Shown: positions 41,125 to 51,053 of the stretch, piece after piece | Layout: the number at the start of each line of letters is the position of its first letter | How positions within the stretch are numbered: the stretch's first letter is position 1 | DNA from: Gammaproteobacteria bacterium RIFCSPHIGHO2_12_FULL_63_22 | Lineage (GTDB): Bacteria; Pseudomonadota; Gammaproteobacteria; Xanthomonadales; Xanthomonadaceae | Direction of reading: 5' to 3' | Assembly: GCA_001801685.1 (NCBI GenBank) | Contig: MGYJ01000061.1 | Span: forward strand, 220,924-284,923 | DNA length: 64,000 nt | The notes under the pieces: generated by a model | The model's input: the letters and a program-made list of their open reading frames with translations, nothing else | What the model was told of the DNA's origin: nothing | Databases searched by the model: none | Position numbers and translations under genes: made by a program

Positions 41125-42468
41125 ATGAGCGTCGAACCCCGGCAGCCCTGCGACCATTTGATCGAAGCCGGCTGGATCGTCCCGGTCGTGCCGCACGGCA
41201 TCGTGCTGGAAGACCACGCGCTTGTGATCGACGGCGACCGGATCACCGACCTGCTGCCGCGTGCCGAGGCGCACGCGCGCTACGCACCTCGAACGATCAC
41301 GTCGCGTCCCGAGTCGGTGCTCATCCCCGGTCTTGTCAACGCACACACGCACAATCCGATGACGCTGATGCGTGGCGTCGCCGACGACCTGCCGCTGATG
41401 CCCTGGCTGACCGAGCACGTGTGGCCCATCGAAGCAGCGGTGATGAGCCCGGCCTTCATCGCCGATGGCGTGGAGCTCGCCGTGGCGGAAATGCTGCGCG
41501 GCGGCACCACCTGCTGCAACGAAAACTATTTCTTTCCCGACATGCAGGCCGCGACCTATCGCCGGCTGGGGTTTCGCGCCGTGGTCGGCATTCCCTTCAT
41601 CGAGTTTCCGTCGGCCTGGGCCGGCAGCGCGGCCGAGTATTTCGACAAGGGCCTGGAAGTCCATGACAACTACCGGCGCGATCCGCTGGTCAGCCTGAGC
41701 TTCGCGCCGCATGCGCCGTACACGGTGAATGACGACAGCTTCGAGCGCATCCGCATGCTGGCCGAGCAACTGGATTTGCCCGTGCATTGCCACGTGCACG
41801 AGACCGCGCAGGAAATCGAGGACTCCCTGAAGCAGTACGGCCAGCGGCCGCTGGCGCGCATGGACCGCCTGGGCCTGGTCAACGAGCGCCTGATCGCCGT
41901 GCACATGACCCAGCTGACCGACGCTGAAATCGCGCAGTGTGCGGAACGCGGCGTATCGGTGGCGCATTGCCCGCAATCCAACCTGAAACTGGCTTCGGGC
42001 TTCAGCCCGATCGAGCGGCTTCGTCGCGCCGGCGTCAATATCGCCATCGGCACCGACGGCTGCGCCAGCAACAACGACCTGGACATGTTCGACGAGATGC
42101 GTTGCGCGGCCTTGCTGGCGAAGGGCGTGTCAGGCGATGCGACGGCAATGGATGCCGCGACCACCTTGCACGCGGCGACGATGGGCGGCGCCAGGGCGAT
42201 CGGCCTGGGCGACCGGATCGGCTCGCTTGAAGTCGGCAAGCAGGCGGACATCGCCTGTGTTGCCCTGGACGCATTGGAAACCCAGCCGCTTTACCACGCC
42301 GTGTCGCAACTGGTTTATTCCACCGGCCGCCAGCAGGTGACCGATGTGTGGATCGCCGGGCAGCGCAAGCTCGCCGACGGCGTGTTGGTGGACATGGATA
42401 TTCCGGGCCTGCTCGCGCGGACGCGCCAATGGCAGCAACGCATCGCCGCCGTGCGAAGCCCGAAATGA
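41125..42468 (+). CDS. Amidohydrolase, 5-methylthioadenosine/S-adenosylhomocysteine deaminase-like (TRZ/ATZ family)
   Basis: [57 protein letters not shown]. Confidence 0.85.
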   Translation: MSVEPRQPCDHLIEAGWIVPVVPHGIVLEDHALVIDGDRITDLLPRAEAHARYAPRTITSRPESVLIPGLVNAHTHNPMTLMRGVADDLPLMPWLTEHVWPIEAAVMSPAFIADGVELAVAEMLRGGTTCCNENYFFPDMQAATYRRLGFRAVVGIPFIEFPSAWAGSAAEYFDKGLEVHDNYRRDPLVSLSFAPHAPYTVNDDSFERIRMLAEQLDLPVHCHVHETAQEIEDSLKQYGQRPLARMDRLGLVNERLIAVHMTQLTDAEIAQCAERGVSVAHCPQSNLKLASGFSPIERLRRAGVNIAIGTDGCASNNDLDMFDEMRCAALLAKGVSGDATAMDAATTLHAATMGGARAIGLGDRIGSLEVGKQADIACVALDALETQPLYHAVSQLVYSTGRQQVTDVWIAGQRKLADGVLVDMDIPGLLARTRQWQQRIAAVRSPK

Positions 42469-43166
42469 CGCAGGAAAACGTCAGCCAGGCCGAGATCACG
42501 CGCTTCGGCGCATTGGCGCGCCGCTGGTGGGATCCCAATGGACCGCAGCGGCCCTTGCACGAACTCAATCCGGCGCGACTGGGCTACGTGTCCCAGCGGG
42601 TTCGCTTGCGCGACGCGAAGGTGCTCGACGTCGGCTGCGGCGCGGGCTTGCTGAGCGAAGCGATGGCTCGGGAAGGCGCGCATGTCACGGCGCTGGACCT
42701 GGCCCCCGAACTGATCGACGTGGCGCGCCTGCACTTGCTGGAATCGGGTCTGCAGGTGGACTATCGGCTCGTCGCCGTGGAGGAACTGGCGACGCAAGCG
42801 CCGGGTTCCTTCGATGCGATCACCTGCATGGAAATGCTGGAACACGTCCCAAACCCCGGCTCGGTGCTGCGCGCCTGCGAGACCTTGCTCAAGCCCGGCG
42901 GAAGACTTTTTGTCTCCACACTCAATCGCACGCCGCTCGCGTTCGCCGTGGCCATCGTCGGCGCCGAATACCTGGCCGGCCTGCTGCCCAAGGGTACGCA
43001 CGACTACAAGAGCTTCATCAAGCCGGCGGAATTGTCGGCCTGGTTGCGCGATGCGGGTTTCGAACTCGAAGACGTCAGTGGCCTGGCCTATGACCCGATC
43101 CGGCGCAAGGCCTGGGTCAACCGGCGCACCGACATCAACTACCTCGCCTGCGCGGTGAAGCCGTGA
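42465..43166 (+). CDS. ubiG: Ubiquinone biosynthesis O-methyltransferase
   Basis: [41 protein letters not shown]. Confidence 0.95.
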   Translation: MTQENVSQAEITRFGALARRWWDPNGPQRPLHELNPARLGYVSQRVRLRDAKVLDVGCGAGLLSEAMAREGAHVTALDLAPELIDVARLHLLESGLQVDYRLVAVEELATQAPGSFDAITCMEMLEHVPNPGSVLRACETLLKPGGRLFVSTLNRTPLAFAVAIVGAEYLAGLLPKGTHDYKSFIKPAELSAWLRDAGFELEDVSGLAYDPIRRKAWVNRRTDINYLACAVKP

Positions 43167-43834
43167 GCATCGCGGGCATCAAGCCGTTGGTGCTGTTCGA
43201 CCTGGACGGCACCCTGGTGGACAGCGCTGTCGATTTATTGAACGCGCTCAACGTGATTGCCGCGCGCGAGGGCATCGCTGCATTGCCGCTGGCTGCCATC
43301 CGTCCCGTGGTTTCCAAGGGCGCGCGCGCAATGCTTGCGGTTGCTTTTCCCGAGCGCAGCGCCGAGCAACGCGAGTTGTTGTGGCAGCCCTTCCTGGATG
43401 TCTATGCCGAAGCGGTTGCCACGCACAGCACGCCGTTCAACGGCGTGGCGGAAGTGTTGCAGGCCATCGAGGCTGCCGGTTCACGCTGGGGCATCGTCAC
43501 CAACAAGCCGCATTACCTGGCCGTGGGCGTCGTGGCGAGCATGGGCTGGACGCAACGCAGCGCGATCTTGATTGGTGGCGACAGCTTGCCGCGAAAGAAG
43601 CCCGATCCGGACCAACTTTTCCACGCCTGCGAAAGCCTGGGCAGCACGCCCGCCGATTGCGTCTACGTGGGTGACGACGAGCGCGACATCCTTGCCGCGC
43701 GCAACGCCGGCATGAAATCCGTGGCGGCATTGTGGGGTTACCGGCAGGACCACGAAGACCCGAGGCAGTGGCAGGCCGACGCCTATGCCGAGCAGCCCAT
43801 CGACATGATGCGCCCGGGCATCCTGGGCGGCTGA
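43163..43834 (+). CDS. gph: Phosphoglycolate phosphatase (HAD)
   Basis: [38 protein letters not shown]. Confidence 0.9.
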   Translation: MSIAGIKPLVLFDLDGTLVDSAVDLLNALNVIAAREGIAALPLAAIRPVVSKGARAMLAVAFPERSAEQRELLWQPFLDVYAEAVATHSTPFNGVAEVLQAIEAAGSRWGIVTNKPHYLAVGVVASMGWTQRSAILIGGDSLPRKKPDPDQLFHACESLGSTPADCVYVGDDERDILAARNAGMKSVAALWGYRQDHEDPRQWQADAYAEQPIDMMRPGILGG

Positions 43835-43835
43835 G

Positions 43836-44603
43836 ATGGACGGCCAGTCGCAGGACGCCGGCGCGCATTTCGTTGCCAAGTGGCTGCAGCGCGAACCCGA
43901 GATGGTCTTCGCCGAAGTATTTTGCCCCGTGGCCGACAAGCCAACCTTTCGCGCCTGGGGCGCCTTGCTTCACGAATTGCGGGAGTCGCTGTTCGAACTG
44001 AGCGATCCGGGCGTGGCGCGCATCAAGACGACCTGGTGGGCCGAAGAAATGATCGGGCTGGGGCAGGGCAGGCAGCGCCATCCGCTGGGCGTCGAATTGC
44101 TTGGCCGCGAGGCGCCGTGGTCGGCCTTGGGCCGGGCCCTGCTGGCTTTCGAAGCCGATTCAATGCGCGCTGCCGATACCGAAGAAGCCGTGGCGGCACT
44201 CGCCCCGCTGGCCAATGCCGTGCTGCAGGTCGAAAGTCGACTGTTCTCGGCCCACGAGTCCGCCGGGGCCAGCCGCAGCCTCGCGATCCACTGGTTGCTG
44301 CAGCGGCTGCCGGAAGGACTCGCCAGCGAGGACCAGGCGCGCATTCCGATGCATTTGTTCGCGCGCCACGGCATAAGCGCGGCCGAGTTGCCTACGGTGC
44401 AGGGACAGGCTTTGGTGCGTGACTGGGCTGGCGAACTGCTCTCGGCCCTGCCGCCCGTCCTGCCCGGTGCGGCACTCGTCAGGCGCTCACGCGCCGGCTT
44501 CGACCAGGCCCGCCTGCGTCGGCTGGCCGGCGGCAAGCCCTTCGGTGCGCCGTCGCCCCCGGCCAGCCTGTGGCGCGCCTGGCGCGCTGCCCGGCAATCG
44601 TGA
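43836..44603 (+). CDS. Squalene/phytoene synthase-like family protein
   Basis: KTTWWAEEMIGLGQGRQRHPL similar to the WW-E...RHP motif of this fold; overall length 255 aa. Confidence 0.55.
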   Translation: MDGQSQDAGAHFVAKWLQREPEMVFAEVFCPVADKPTFRAWGALLHELRESLFELSDPGVARIKTTWWAEEMIGLGQGRQRHPLGVELLGREAPWSALGRALLAFEADSMRAADTEEAVAALAPLANAVLQVESRLFSAHESAGASRSLAIHWLLQRLPEGLASEDQARIPMHLFARHGISAAELPTVQGQALVRDWAGELLSALPPVLPGAALVRRSRAGFDQARLRRLAGGKPFGAPSPPASLWRAWRAARQS

Positions 44604-44679
44604 GTTGCTGCCGAGTGGTTGACGTACCCTGCACAAGACCCCATCTACACTGTTCACCACTCCCACTGCGAAGCTGCCC

Positions 44680-45633
44680 ATGGCCCCGATTACTGAGAAC
44701 CTCGCGCGCGTGATGCCCGACATCGCCAATGAGGCGCGTCCCGCGGTTGCCGGCCTGCTCGATTGGGTCGGCATGGGCGAGATCGAAATCCCCGTGGCGA
44801 TCTCCGACGCCGCGGGTGCGGTGCACACGAGTGGCGCGCGGGTGAATGCCTTCGTCAACCTCAATCGCGCCGACGTGCGTGGCATCCACATGTCGCGCCT
44901 GTACCTTCACGTGGACAAGGCCCTGGGCGCGGAACCGCTGTCGCCCTGCAGCCTGCGTCGCCTGCTCAAGGATTTCCTCGATTCGCACGCCGACCTGTCG
45001 GACCGCGCCATGGTGCAGGTCCATTTCGATTACCTCGTGCGTCGTCCGGCATTGGTCAGCGACAACACCGGCTGGAAGTCCTACCCGGTCAGCGTGACCG
45101 CCTTGCTCGATCGTGGGCAGTTTTCGCTGGAAGTCGGCGTGCAGGCGGCCTACTCGAGCACCTGTCCGTGCTCGGCGGCACTCGCGCGCCAGCTGATCCA
45201 GGAAAATTTCGTCGGCGAATTCCCGGCAGGCTCGCCGCTCGACCATGCCGCGGTACTGCGTTGGCTGGGCAGCGAGCAGGGCATCAACGCCACGCCGCAT
45301 AGCCAACGCAGCACGGCCGAGGTAAAGGCCAGGCTCGCTCCGTCGTTCCAGAACCTGCCCTTCATCGAAATCATCGACCGCATCGAAGGCGCGTTGAAGA
45401 CGCCGGTGCAGACGGCAGTGAAGCGCGAAGACGAGCAAGCCTTCGCCCGGCTCAACGGCCAGAACCTGATGTTCTGCGAGGATGCCGCGCGCCGCATGCA
45501 GAAGGCGCTGGACGAGGACGAGCGCATCAGCGACTTCTGGGTTCGCGCCTCGCACTTCGAAAGCCTGCATCCGCACAACGCGGTGGCCATGGCCACCAAG
45601 GGCATTGTCGGCGGCTACAGCTCCACGCCCTGA
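44680..45633 (+). CDS. folE2: GTP cyclohydrolase FolE2
   Basis: GRVNAFVNL-like N-domain; SLCPCS-like STCPCSAAL motif; HPHNAVAMATK-like C-terminus. Confidence 0.9.
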   Translation: MAPITENLARVMPDIANEARPAVAGLLDWVGMGEIEIPVAISDAAGAVHTSGARVNAFVNLNRADVRGIHMSRLYLHVDKALGAEPLSPCSLRRLLKDFLDSHADLSDRAMVQVHFDYLVRRPALVSDNTGWKSYPVSVTALLDRGQFSLEVGVQAAYSSTCPCSAALARQLIQENFVGEFPAGSPLDHAAVLRWLGSEQGINATPHSQRSTAEVKARLAPSFQNLPFIEIIDRIEGALKTPVQTAVKREDEQAFARLNGQNLMFCEDAARRMQKALDEDERISDFWVRASHFESLHPHNAVAMATKGIVGGYSSTP

Positions 45634-45659
45634 AGCCCGGGTCGTTTCGCTAACTGAAA

Positions 45660-45697
45660 AATAACAAGGCCGGGTCTTCCCGGCCTTCGTTGTTATT
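45660..45697 (+). terminator. Rho-independent terminator after folE2
   Basis: AAGGCCGGG-TCTT-CCCGGCCTT perfect 9-bp stem, extended by AATAACAA/TTGTTATT arms. Confidence 0.85.
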
Positions 45698-45758
45698 GGG
45701 GCGCGTGATCGGTCAGACTGCGCGCAACAACGGGTCCCCACCCGGGCGAGGGGTGCGC

Positions 45759-48458
45759 ATGAATTGGGTGCTTGCGTTTGTCGCCGCGATTGTCGGCGCC
45801 GGCCTGGCCGAAAGCCGAAATCTTTTCGGCGCGGTCGCGGCTTTCATACTGGTGATGATGTTGTTCGCGCAAAGCCGGCTGCGTCGCGATGCCGACGCTG
45901 CGGCACGCGAGGTTTCGAGCTTGAAGGCAAGGCTGGCTGCCTTGATGGCCGCCAGGCCCGAGCCAGTTGCGCCAGCGCCGGAGCCCCGCGCCGCAGCATC
46001 GCCCGCTCCCGCTCCCGCTCCCGCTCCCGCTCCCGCTCCCGCTCCCGCGCCGCCACCGCTTCCCGAGACGATGCAGTCCGTTCGCGAAACCGCAGCGCCT
46101 GCACGCGCACCTGCCGCGTCAGCACCCCCGCGTGCGCCGGCGGAACCTTCGTGGGACGCCAAGCTGGTTGCCAGCGTCAAGCGCTGGTTCACCGAAGGCA
46201 ACGTGCCCGTCAAGATTGGCGTGCTGGTGCTGCTGTTCGGCGTCGGCGCAGCACTGAAACTCGCGGTCGAGAAAGGCTACTTCACGCTTTCCATCGAAAC
46301 GCGACTCATCGTGATCGCCGTCGCTGCGCTGGCCGGCCTGGCGCTGGGATGGCGTGAACGAATCAGAAAGCCAGCCTTCGGGCTCAGCTTGCAGGGCGGT
46401 GCGATCGGCGTCTTGTTGTTGACCGTGTTCGCGGCCTATCGCCTGTATTCCCTGTTGCCGTCGGCACTCGCATTCGCGCTGGTCGTGGTGCTGGTGGCCG
46501 GGTCGGCCGCCTTGTCGCTGTTGCAGAGGAACATGTCGCTGGCGGTGCTGGGCTTCCTGGGTGGTTACCTGGCGCCGGTCATCATCTCGACCGGCAGCGC
46601 CAATCATGTCGCGCTGTTTACCTACTACGCCGTCCTGAACGGCGCGGTGTTCGCCATTTCGTGGCGACAGAGCTGGCGCCTGCTGAACTTGATGGGCTTC
46701 GCCTTCACCTTCGGTGTCGGCACGGCCTGGGGCAAGCAGTATTACCGCCCCGAGTTGTTCGCCACGGTCGAGCCCTTCCTGATCCTGTTCTTCGTCTTCT
46801 ACATCCTGATCGGATTGATGTACGTCCTGCGCCAGACCGAACATCGCCGTCCCTGGGTGGATGGCACGCTGGTATTCGGTACGCCGCTGGTCGCGTTTCC
46901 GCTGCAGGCCGCGATGCTCAAGCACGACCGCATCGGCATGGCCTTCAGCGCTTTGGTAGTGGCTCTGGTATATGCGGGCCTGGTCGCCTGGCTGCGCAAT
47001 CGCCGCGGCGAGCGCCTGCTGACCGAAGCGTACGCCGCGCTGGCGCTGGGCTTCGCGACGCTGGCGGTGCCGCTGGCTTTCAGCGCGAGCACGACAGCCA
47101 GTGTGTGGGCGCTGGAGGGCGCGGGCGTCGCCTGGCTGGGCTTGCGCCAGGATCGCAAATTTCCCTGGTTGGCCGGACTGGCCCTGCAATGGCTTGCCGC
47201 CGGCGCGTATGTCATGAGCGTTTCGAAAAACACGTTGCCGCTACCGGCTGAAACAATGCTCCTGCTCAACGCGCAGTGGCTGGGCGCCGCCATTCTTTCG
47301 TTCTCGGGTTTCGCGTTGGCCCTGATGCACGATCGCCACCGCCCGGTGCTCGGGCTGCCCTTGATGCTGTTCGCCTGGGGCGTGCTGTGGTGGGCGGTCG
47401 GGGTGATCGGGCAACTGGACGACGCGAGTCGCGGCACGCTGGGTGAATGGCGCTTCGTTGCGCTGTACCTCGGCATCTCGTCGATCGCGGCGACGATGCT
47501 CGCCACGAAGCTGTCGTGGCCCCGCCTGCGCTGGCTGGGCGTGTTGGTGGCGCTGTGCGGATTCGGCCTGGTGCTGGCGGCAGACGGGGAGTTCGGCTCG
47601 CCGTTCGCGTCGCCGACGCTGGGCTGCTGGCTGTTGTTCGGCGTCGCGCAGGCCTATGCGTTGTGGCAAGGCAGGGACGATGAAACGCGGGTGCTGCCGA
47701 TCCTGCATCTGTCCGTCATGTGGACGCTGGCGCTGGGACTGATGATGCAGGCGAAGGACTTCATCGATGCACAGCAACTCGCGCAGGGTTGGCAATTCAT
47801 TGCCCTGGTTGCACCAGTCGGATTGATGACACTGGGCCTGTGGCGCCGTCCGCATTGGTTCGCATGGCCGGCGGCAGAAAAGTTTGACGAGCACTATCGG
47901 GTTGGCTGGTTCGCGCCGGCGATGTTGCTGCTGTCGGCAGCCTTCGTGCTCGGCTTGTTCCTGGAGGGCAGCGCGATGCCGCTCACGTTCGTGCCGCTGC
48001 TGAATCCGCTGGAACTGGGCTTGCTGGCGGTGGCAGCCATGGTGCTTGCCTTGTGCGGCGAGATTCCGGAGCTCAAGCCCTTGCGTGCGGCATGGCCCCT
48101 GCCGGCATTCGCCTTCGTGACGATGGCCACGCTGCGCGCCGTGCATCACCTGCATGGCGAGCCCTGGAATGAAAACATCCTCGATTCCGGATTCAGCCAG
48201 GCCAGCCTGACCGTCTTCTGGAGCCTGCTGGGTGTCGCGGCCTGGGTTCGTGGTTCACTGCGTCGCGATCGCACGGTCTGGATGGGCGGCGCGGTGTTGA
48301 TGGGCATCGTGCTGGCGAAGCTGCTGTTCGTGGATCGCAGCTACATGGGCAACTTGCCGGGCATCGTCTCGTTCATGGCGGTAGGCTTGTTGCTGGTCGG
48401 CGTCGGTTACGTCGCGCCATCGCCGCCGCGCACCCAGCCATCGGGGGAATCGACATGA
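45759..48458 (+). CDS. DUF2339 domain-containing multi-pass membrane protein
   Basis: MNWVLAFVAAIVGAGLAESRN; Ala-Pro repeat; GVLVLLFGVGAALKLAVEKGYF; many TM segments; followed by DUF3999 partner. Confidence 0.85.
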   Translation: MNWVLAFVAAIVGAGLAESRNLFGAVAAFILVMMLFAQSRLRRDADAAAREVSSLKARLAALMAARPEPVAPAPEPRAAASPAPAPAPAPAPAPAPAPPPLPETMQSVRETAAPARAPAASAPPRAPAEPSWDAKLVASVKRWFTEGNVPVKIGVLVLLFGVGAALKLAVEKGYFTLSIETRLIVIAVAALAGLALGWRERIRKPAFGLSLQGGAIGVLLLTVFAAYRLYSLLPSALAFALVVVLVAGSAALSLLQRNMSLAVLGFLGGYLAPVIISTGSANHVALFTYYAVLNGAVFAISWRQSWRLLNLMGFAFTFGVGTAWGKQYYRPELFATVEPFLILFFVFYILIGLMYVLRQTEHRRPWVDGTLVFGTPLVAFPLQAAMLKHDRIGMAFSALVVALVYAGLVAWLRNRRGERLLTEAYAALALGFATLAVPLAFSASTTASVWALEGAGVAWLGLRQDRKFPWLAGLALQWLAAGAYVMSVSKNTLPLPAETMLLLNAQWLGAAILSFSGFALALMHDRHRPVLGLPLMLFAWGVLWWAVGVIGQLDDASRGTLGEWRFVALYLGISSIAATMLATKLSWPRLRWLGVLVALCGFGLVLAADGEFGSPFASPTLGCWLLFGVAQAYALWQGRDDETRVLPILHLSVMWTLALGLMMQAKDFIDAQQLAQGWQFIALVAPVGLMTLGLWRRPHWFAWPAAEKFDEHYRVGWFAPAMLLLSAAFVLGLFLEGSAMPLTFVPLLNPLELGLLAVAAMVLALCGEIPELKPLRAAWPLPAFAFVTMATLRAVHHLHGEPWNENILDSGFSQASLTVFWSLLGVAAWVRGSLRRDRTVWMGGAVLMGIVLAKLLFVDRSYMGNLPGIVSFMAVGLLLVGVGYVAPSPPRTQPSGEST
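46005..46046 (+). repeat. Hexanucleotide tandem repeat (GCTCCC)x7 encoding (Ala-Pro)n
   Basis: Seven perfect GCTCCC units within the DUF2339 gene. Confidence 0.95.
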
Positions 48459-49840
48459 AGAAGTTGATTGCAGTGCTTTCGATGTTTGCCGCACTGTCGA
48501 TCGCTGCGAGCGAGCCCAATGACTTCGCCCGGCAGTGGCCCGTGCTTGGCCACTGTGGCGCCGGGCCCAATGCCGCCACGCCCGAGGATGAAAAGCCGGT
48601 CCAGTGCGACGGTGCCTTCGCGCTGGCACTGGATGAATCGGTCTATCGAATCGCGACGCGTGCAGACCTGGGCGACGTGGTTGCCTTCAACGGCGACGAC
48701 CAGCCCCTGGCCTTCGGCCCGATGCCAGCTTCGTATGGCCCGCCCCCTGCAACCTGGCGCGAAAGCCCGTGGTTTGCGTTGCCGGCGCCTGATCCGAACG
48801 CGCCCGCAGACCTGCACCTGCACATCACCCGATCGACGACTGGTGACTTGAGCCTGGACGCGACGCTTCGGCACGGGCCGGAAGAAACCATCACCGACTA
48901 CCTGGTGGATGTGCGGGCACCCGACCGAACCATCGAGGCGATCGAGTTCGAGCTAACCCTCGACGCACCGGATTTCAGCAGCCAGTTGCGCGTGCAGGCC
49001 AGCGACGACCTGCAGTCCTGGCGGACGCTGGTTGACGCAGCGACGATTGCACACCTTCGGCAGGGTGGGCAGTCGCTGCTCCGCCGACAGATCGAGTTCG
49101 CGCCGATTTCGGCACGCTACCTGCGCTTGCAGATCGTCGATGGTACACGCGGGTTGCCGCTGCGCAGCGTGCGCCTTTTGTTGCAGCCCGCCACCGCCGC
49201 TCGGGAAATCCACCAGCGCAGCCGCATCGCGGCCGAGTTCGTGCGCCGCGACGGGAAGGCCTTCGTCTATCGGCTTCCGGCGCGGGTTCCCGTTGAGCGG
49301 GTGAACATTGAACTGGGCGATGACAACGCGATCGCGGCCTTCAGCGTCAGCGCCCGGGAAGTGGATGCCCGCGACTGGATCTACATCGGCCAGTTGACTG
49401 CTTTCCGCCTGCGCGGCGCGGGCGTGCAATTGGACAACGAGGCGATGCCGATTTCCGGCACGCGCATGCTCGAGTGGCGAATCGAGCCCAGCATCGAGCT
49501 GGCCCGTACGCCCATCCTCGAATTCGATTACCGACCGGAAACCTGGCTGTTGCTGACGCACGGCAAGCCACCTTTCAAGGTGGCGGCAGGAAGCTCGACG
49601 CAACGACGCCAGGACTTTCCGCTGGATGCCCTGGTGGGGCAAGTGCGCGCCAAGTACGGGCGTGACTGGTCGCCCACCGAAGCCACGCTCGGCGCCATGC
49701 AGACCGCCGGTGGCGAGGCTGCGTTGACGGCCTTCGATCCGGAAAGCAAGCGGGCGTGGCTGCTTTGGGCGGTCTTGTTGATCGCCGCCGTGGCGATTAT
49801 CGCGATGGTGGTGCGCTTGCTCGGCTCGCCGCGGGATTGA
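48455..49840 (+). CDS. DUF3999 family protein
   Basis: Signal peptide, discoidin-like beta-rich region, C-terminal TM; translationally coupled to DUF2339 gene. Confidence 0.8.
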   Translation: MKKLIAVLSMFAALSIAASEPNDFARQWPVLGHCGAGPNAATPEDEKPVQCDGAFALALDESVYRIATRADLGDVVAFNGDDQPLAFGPMPASYGPPPATWRESPWFALPAPDPNAPADLHLHITRSTTGDLSLDATLRHGPEETITDYLVDVRAPDRTIEAIEFELTLDAPDFSSQLRVQASDDLQSWRTLVDAATIAHLRQGGQSLLRRQIEFAPISARYLRLQIVDGTRGLPLRSVRLLLQPATAAREIHQRSRIAAEFVRRDGKAFVYRLPARVPVERVNIELGDDNAIAAFSVSAREVDARDWIYIGQLTAFRLRGAGVQLDNEAMPISGTRMLEWRIEPSIELARTPILEFDYRPETWLLLTHGKPPFKVAAGSSTQRRQDFPLDALVGQVRAKYGRDWSPTEATLGAMQTAGGEAALTAFDPESKRAWLLWAVLLIAAVAIIAMVVRLLGSPRD

Positions 49841-50723
49841 GCGACGGATCGACCAGCAATTGCGGATCCACGCGCACGCCAAACCAGTTCATGCCCCAAT
49901 GCATGTGCGGGCCCGTGGCGCGACCCGTCGCGCCGACGAGGCCGAGGGACTGGCCTTTCTCGACGCGTTGGCCGACGCTGACATCCAGCTGGCTCAAGTG
50001 CAGGAAGCTCGAACTCAATCCGTGGCCATGGTCCACGAGTACCGTTCCACCGGTCAGGTAAAGATCGGGGTTGGCGAATGTGATGGTGCCGCCGGCGGGC
50101 GCCAGCACGGGCCTGCCCTTCGGTGCGGCCACGTCCAGCCCGGAGTGCGGTGATTTCGGCTTGCCGTTGTAGATTCGCTGGCTTCCATAGACGCCGCTGA
50201 TGCGCCCGGTCAGGGGCCAGTCGAAGCGGGCCACGAAATCGTTTCGGTCGTCGTCGCGCTCGCGCGCCTTCGCTACCAATGCCTGCTCGCGCTCGATCCG
50301 CGCGGCGATGGCGGGGGGTGGTTCGACCGTGGCTTCGGGCACGCCGTCGACACGCTCAAGCTTCCACTCGCGCGTCGTGACCTTGACCGCGAAGTCGCAG
50401 GCGAGGCCATCGGGTGTTTCAAGATGAAGCCGAACCGGCCCGCTTGCATCGCGGCCGACGCCGAAGACGAATTCGCCTTCGCTGCCGACACGCAGGTTCC
50501 TGATGGCAAGCGCGGGGTCGCCAGCGGATTCGCCGCCGAGCATCGACAATTCGCTGCCCGCTGGCACTCGCCCGCGCACGATGCCGCCCTGGGGTACCTG
50601 CCCGGGAACGGCGGCAGGGGCAAGCCCTGCGCAATCCACGGCAGCGTGCAGGTTTCCTGCGGCCAATCCGGCGAACGCAAAGGCGGCGCTGGCCAGGCCA
50701 GGGAGGAGGCGGTTTGAACTCAC
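49797..50723 (-). CDS. M23 family metallopeptidase
   Basis: [53 protein letters not shown] start overlapping yidD stop. Confidence 0.9.
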   Translation of the reverse strand: MSSNRLLPGLASAAFAFAGLAAGNLHAAVDCAGLAPAAVPGQVPQGGIVRGRVPAGSELSMLGGESAGDPALAIRNLRVGSEGEFVFGVGRDASGPVRLHLETPDGLACDFAVKVTTREWKLERVDGVPEATVEPPPAIAARIEREQALVAKARERDDDRNDFVARFDWPLTGRISGVYGSQRIYNGKPKSPHSGLDVAAPKGRPVLAPAGGTITFANPDLYLTGGTVLVDHGHGLSSSFLHLSQLDVSVGQRVEKGQSLGLVGATGRATGPHMHWGMNWFGVRVDPQLLVDPSLNPAASRASAPPSR

Positions 50724-50968
50724 TCGTGGTGTCTCGTTGGAAGATCTGGCACGGGGTCGTGGCCTCCGGGATGGAAGGGATGACAGCGTCCGATGCGCCG
50801 CGCACCCAGCCATAGACCACGGAAGACGCCGAAGCGTTCAACCGCCTGCATCGTGTAAGTCGAACAACTCGGGTAGAAGCGACAGCGTTGGCCCAATAGT
50901 GGACTTATCAACAGCTTGTAGCCGCGGAGCAGGAAAACTATGAATGATCGGAACATTTGCGCGGCCAT
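50720..50968 (-). CDS. yidD: Membrane protein insertion efficiency factor
   Basis: [35 protein letters not shown]. Confidence 0.95.
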   Translation of the reverse strand: MAAQMFRSFIVFLLRGYKLLISPLLGQRCRFYPSCSTYTMQAVERFGVFRGLWLGARRIGRCHPFHPGGHDPVPDLPTRHHE

Positions 50969-51053
50969 GGCGATGAGGATAAGGTTGCCGCTCGTCGAGG
51001 ACTAGGCTATAACACGCCGCCTTCGTGACTCAAGGAAAGCGAGGAAAATCCGA

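Noticed and set aside
41100-41125. TCGGCCGG...CCGGCCGA inverted repeat around the efp stop and next ATG considered as a terminator
   Set aside because: No U tract and the next gene starts within the repeat; likely chance in a GC-rich junction, at most a weak translational effect
44620-44679. TTGACG/TACACT considered as a folE2 promoter
   Set aside because: Spacing is about 21 nt, too long for a standard sigma70 promoter
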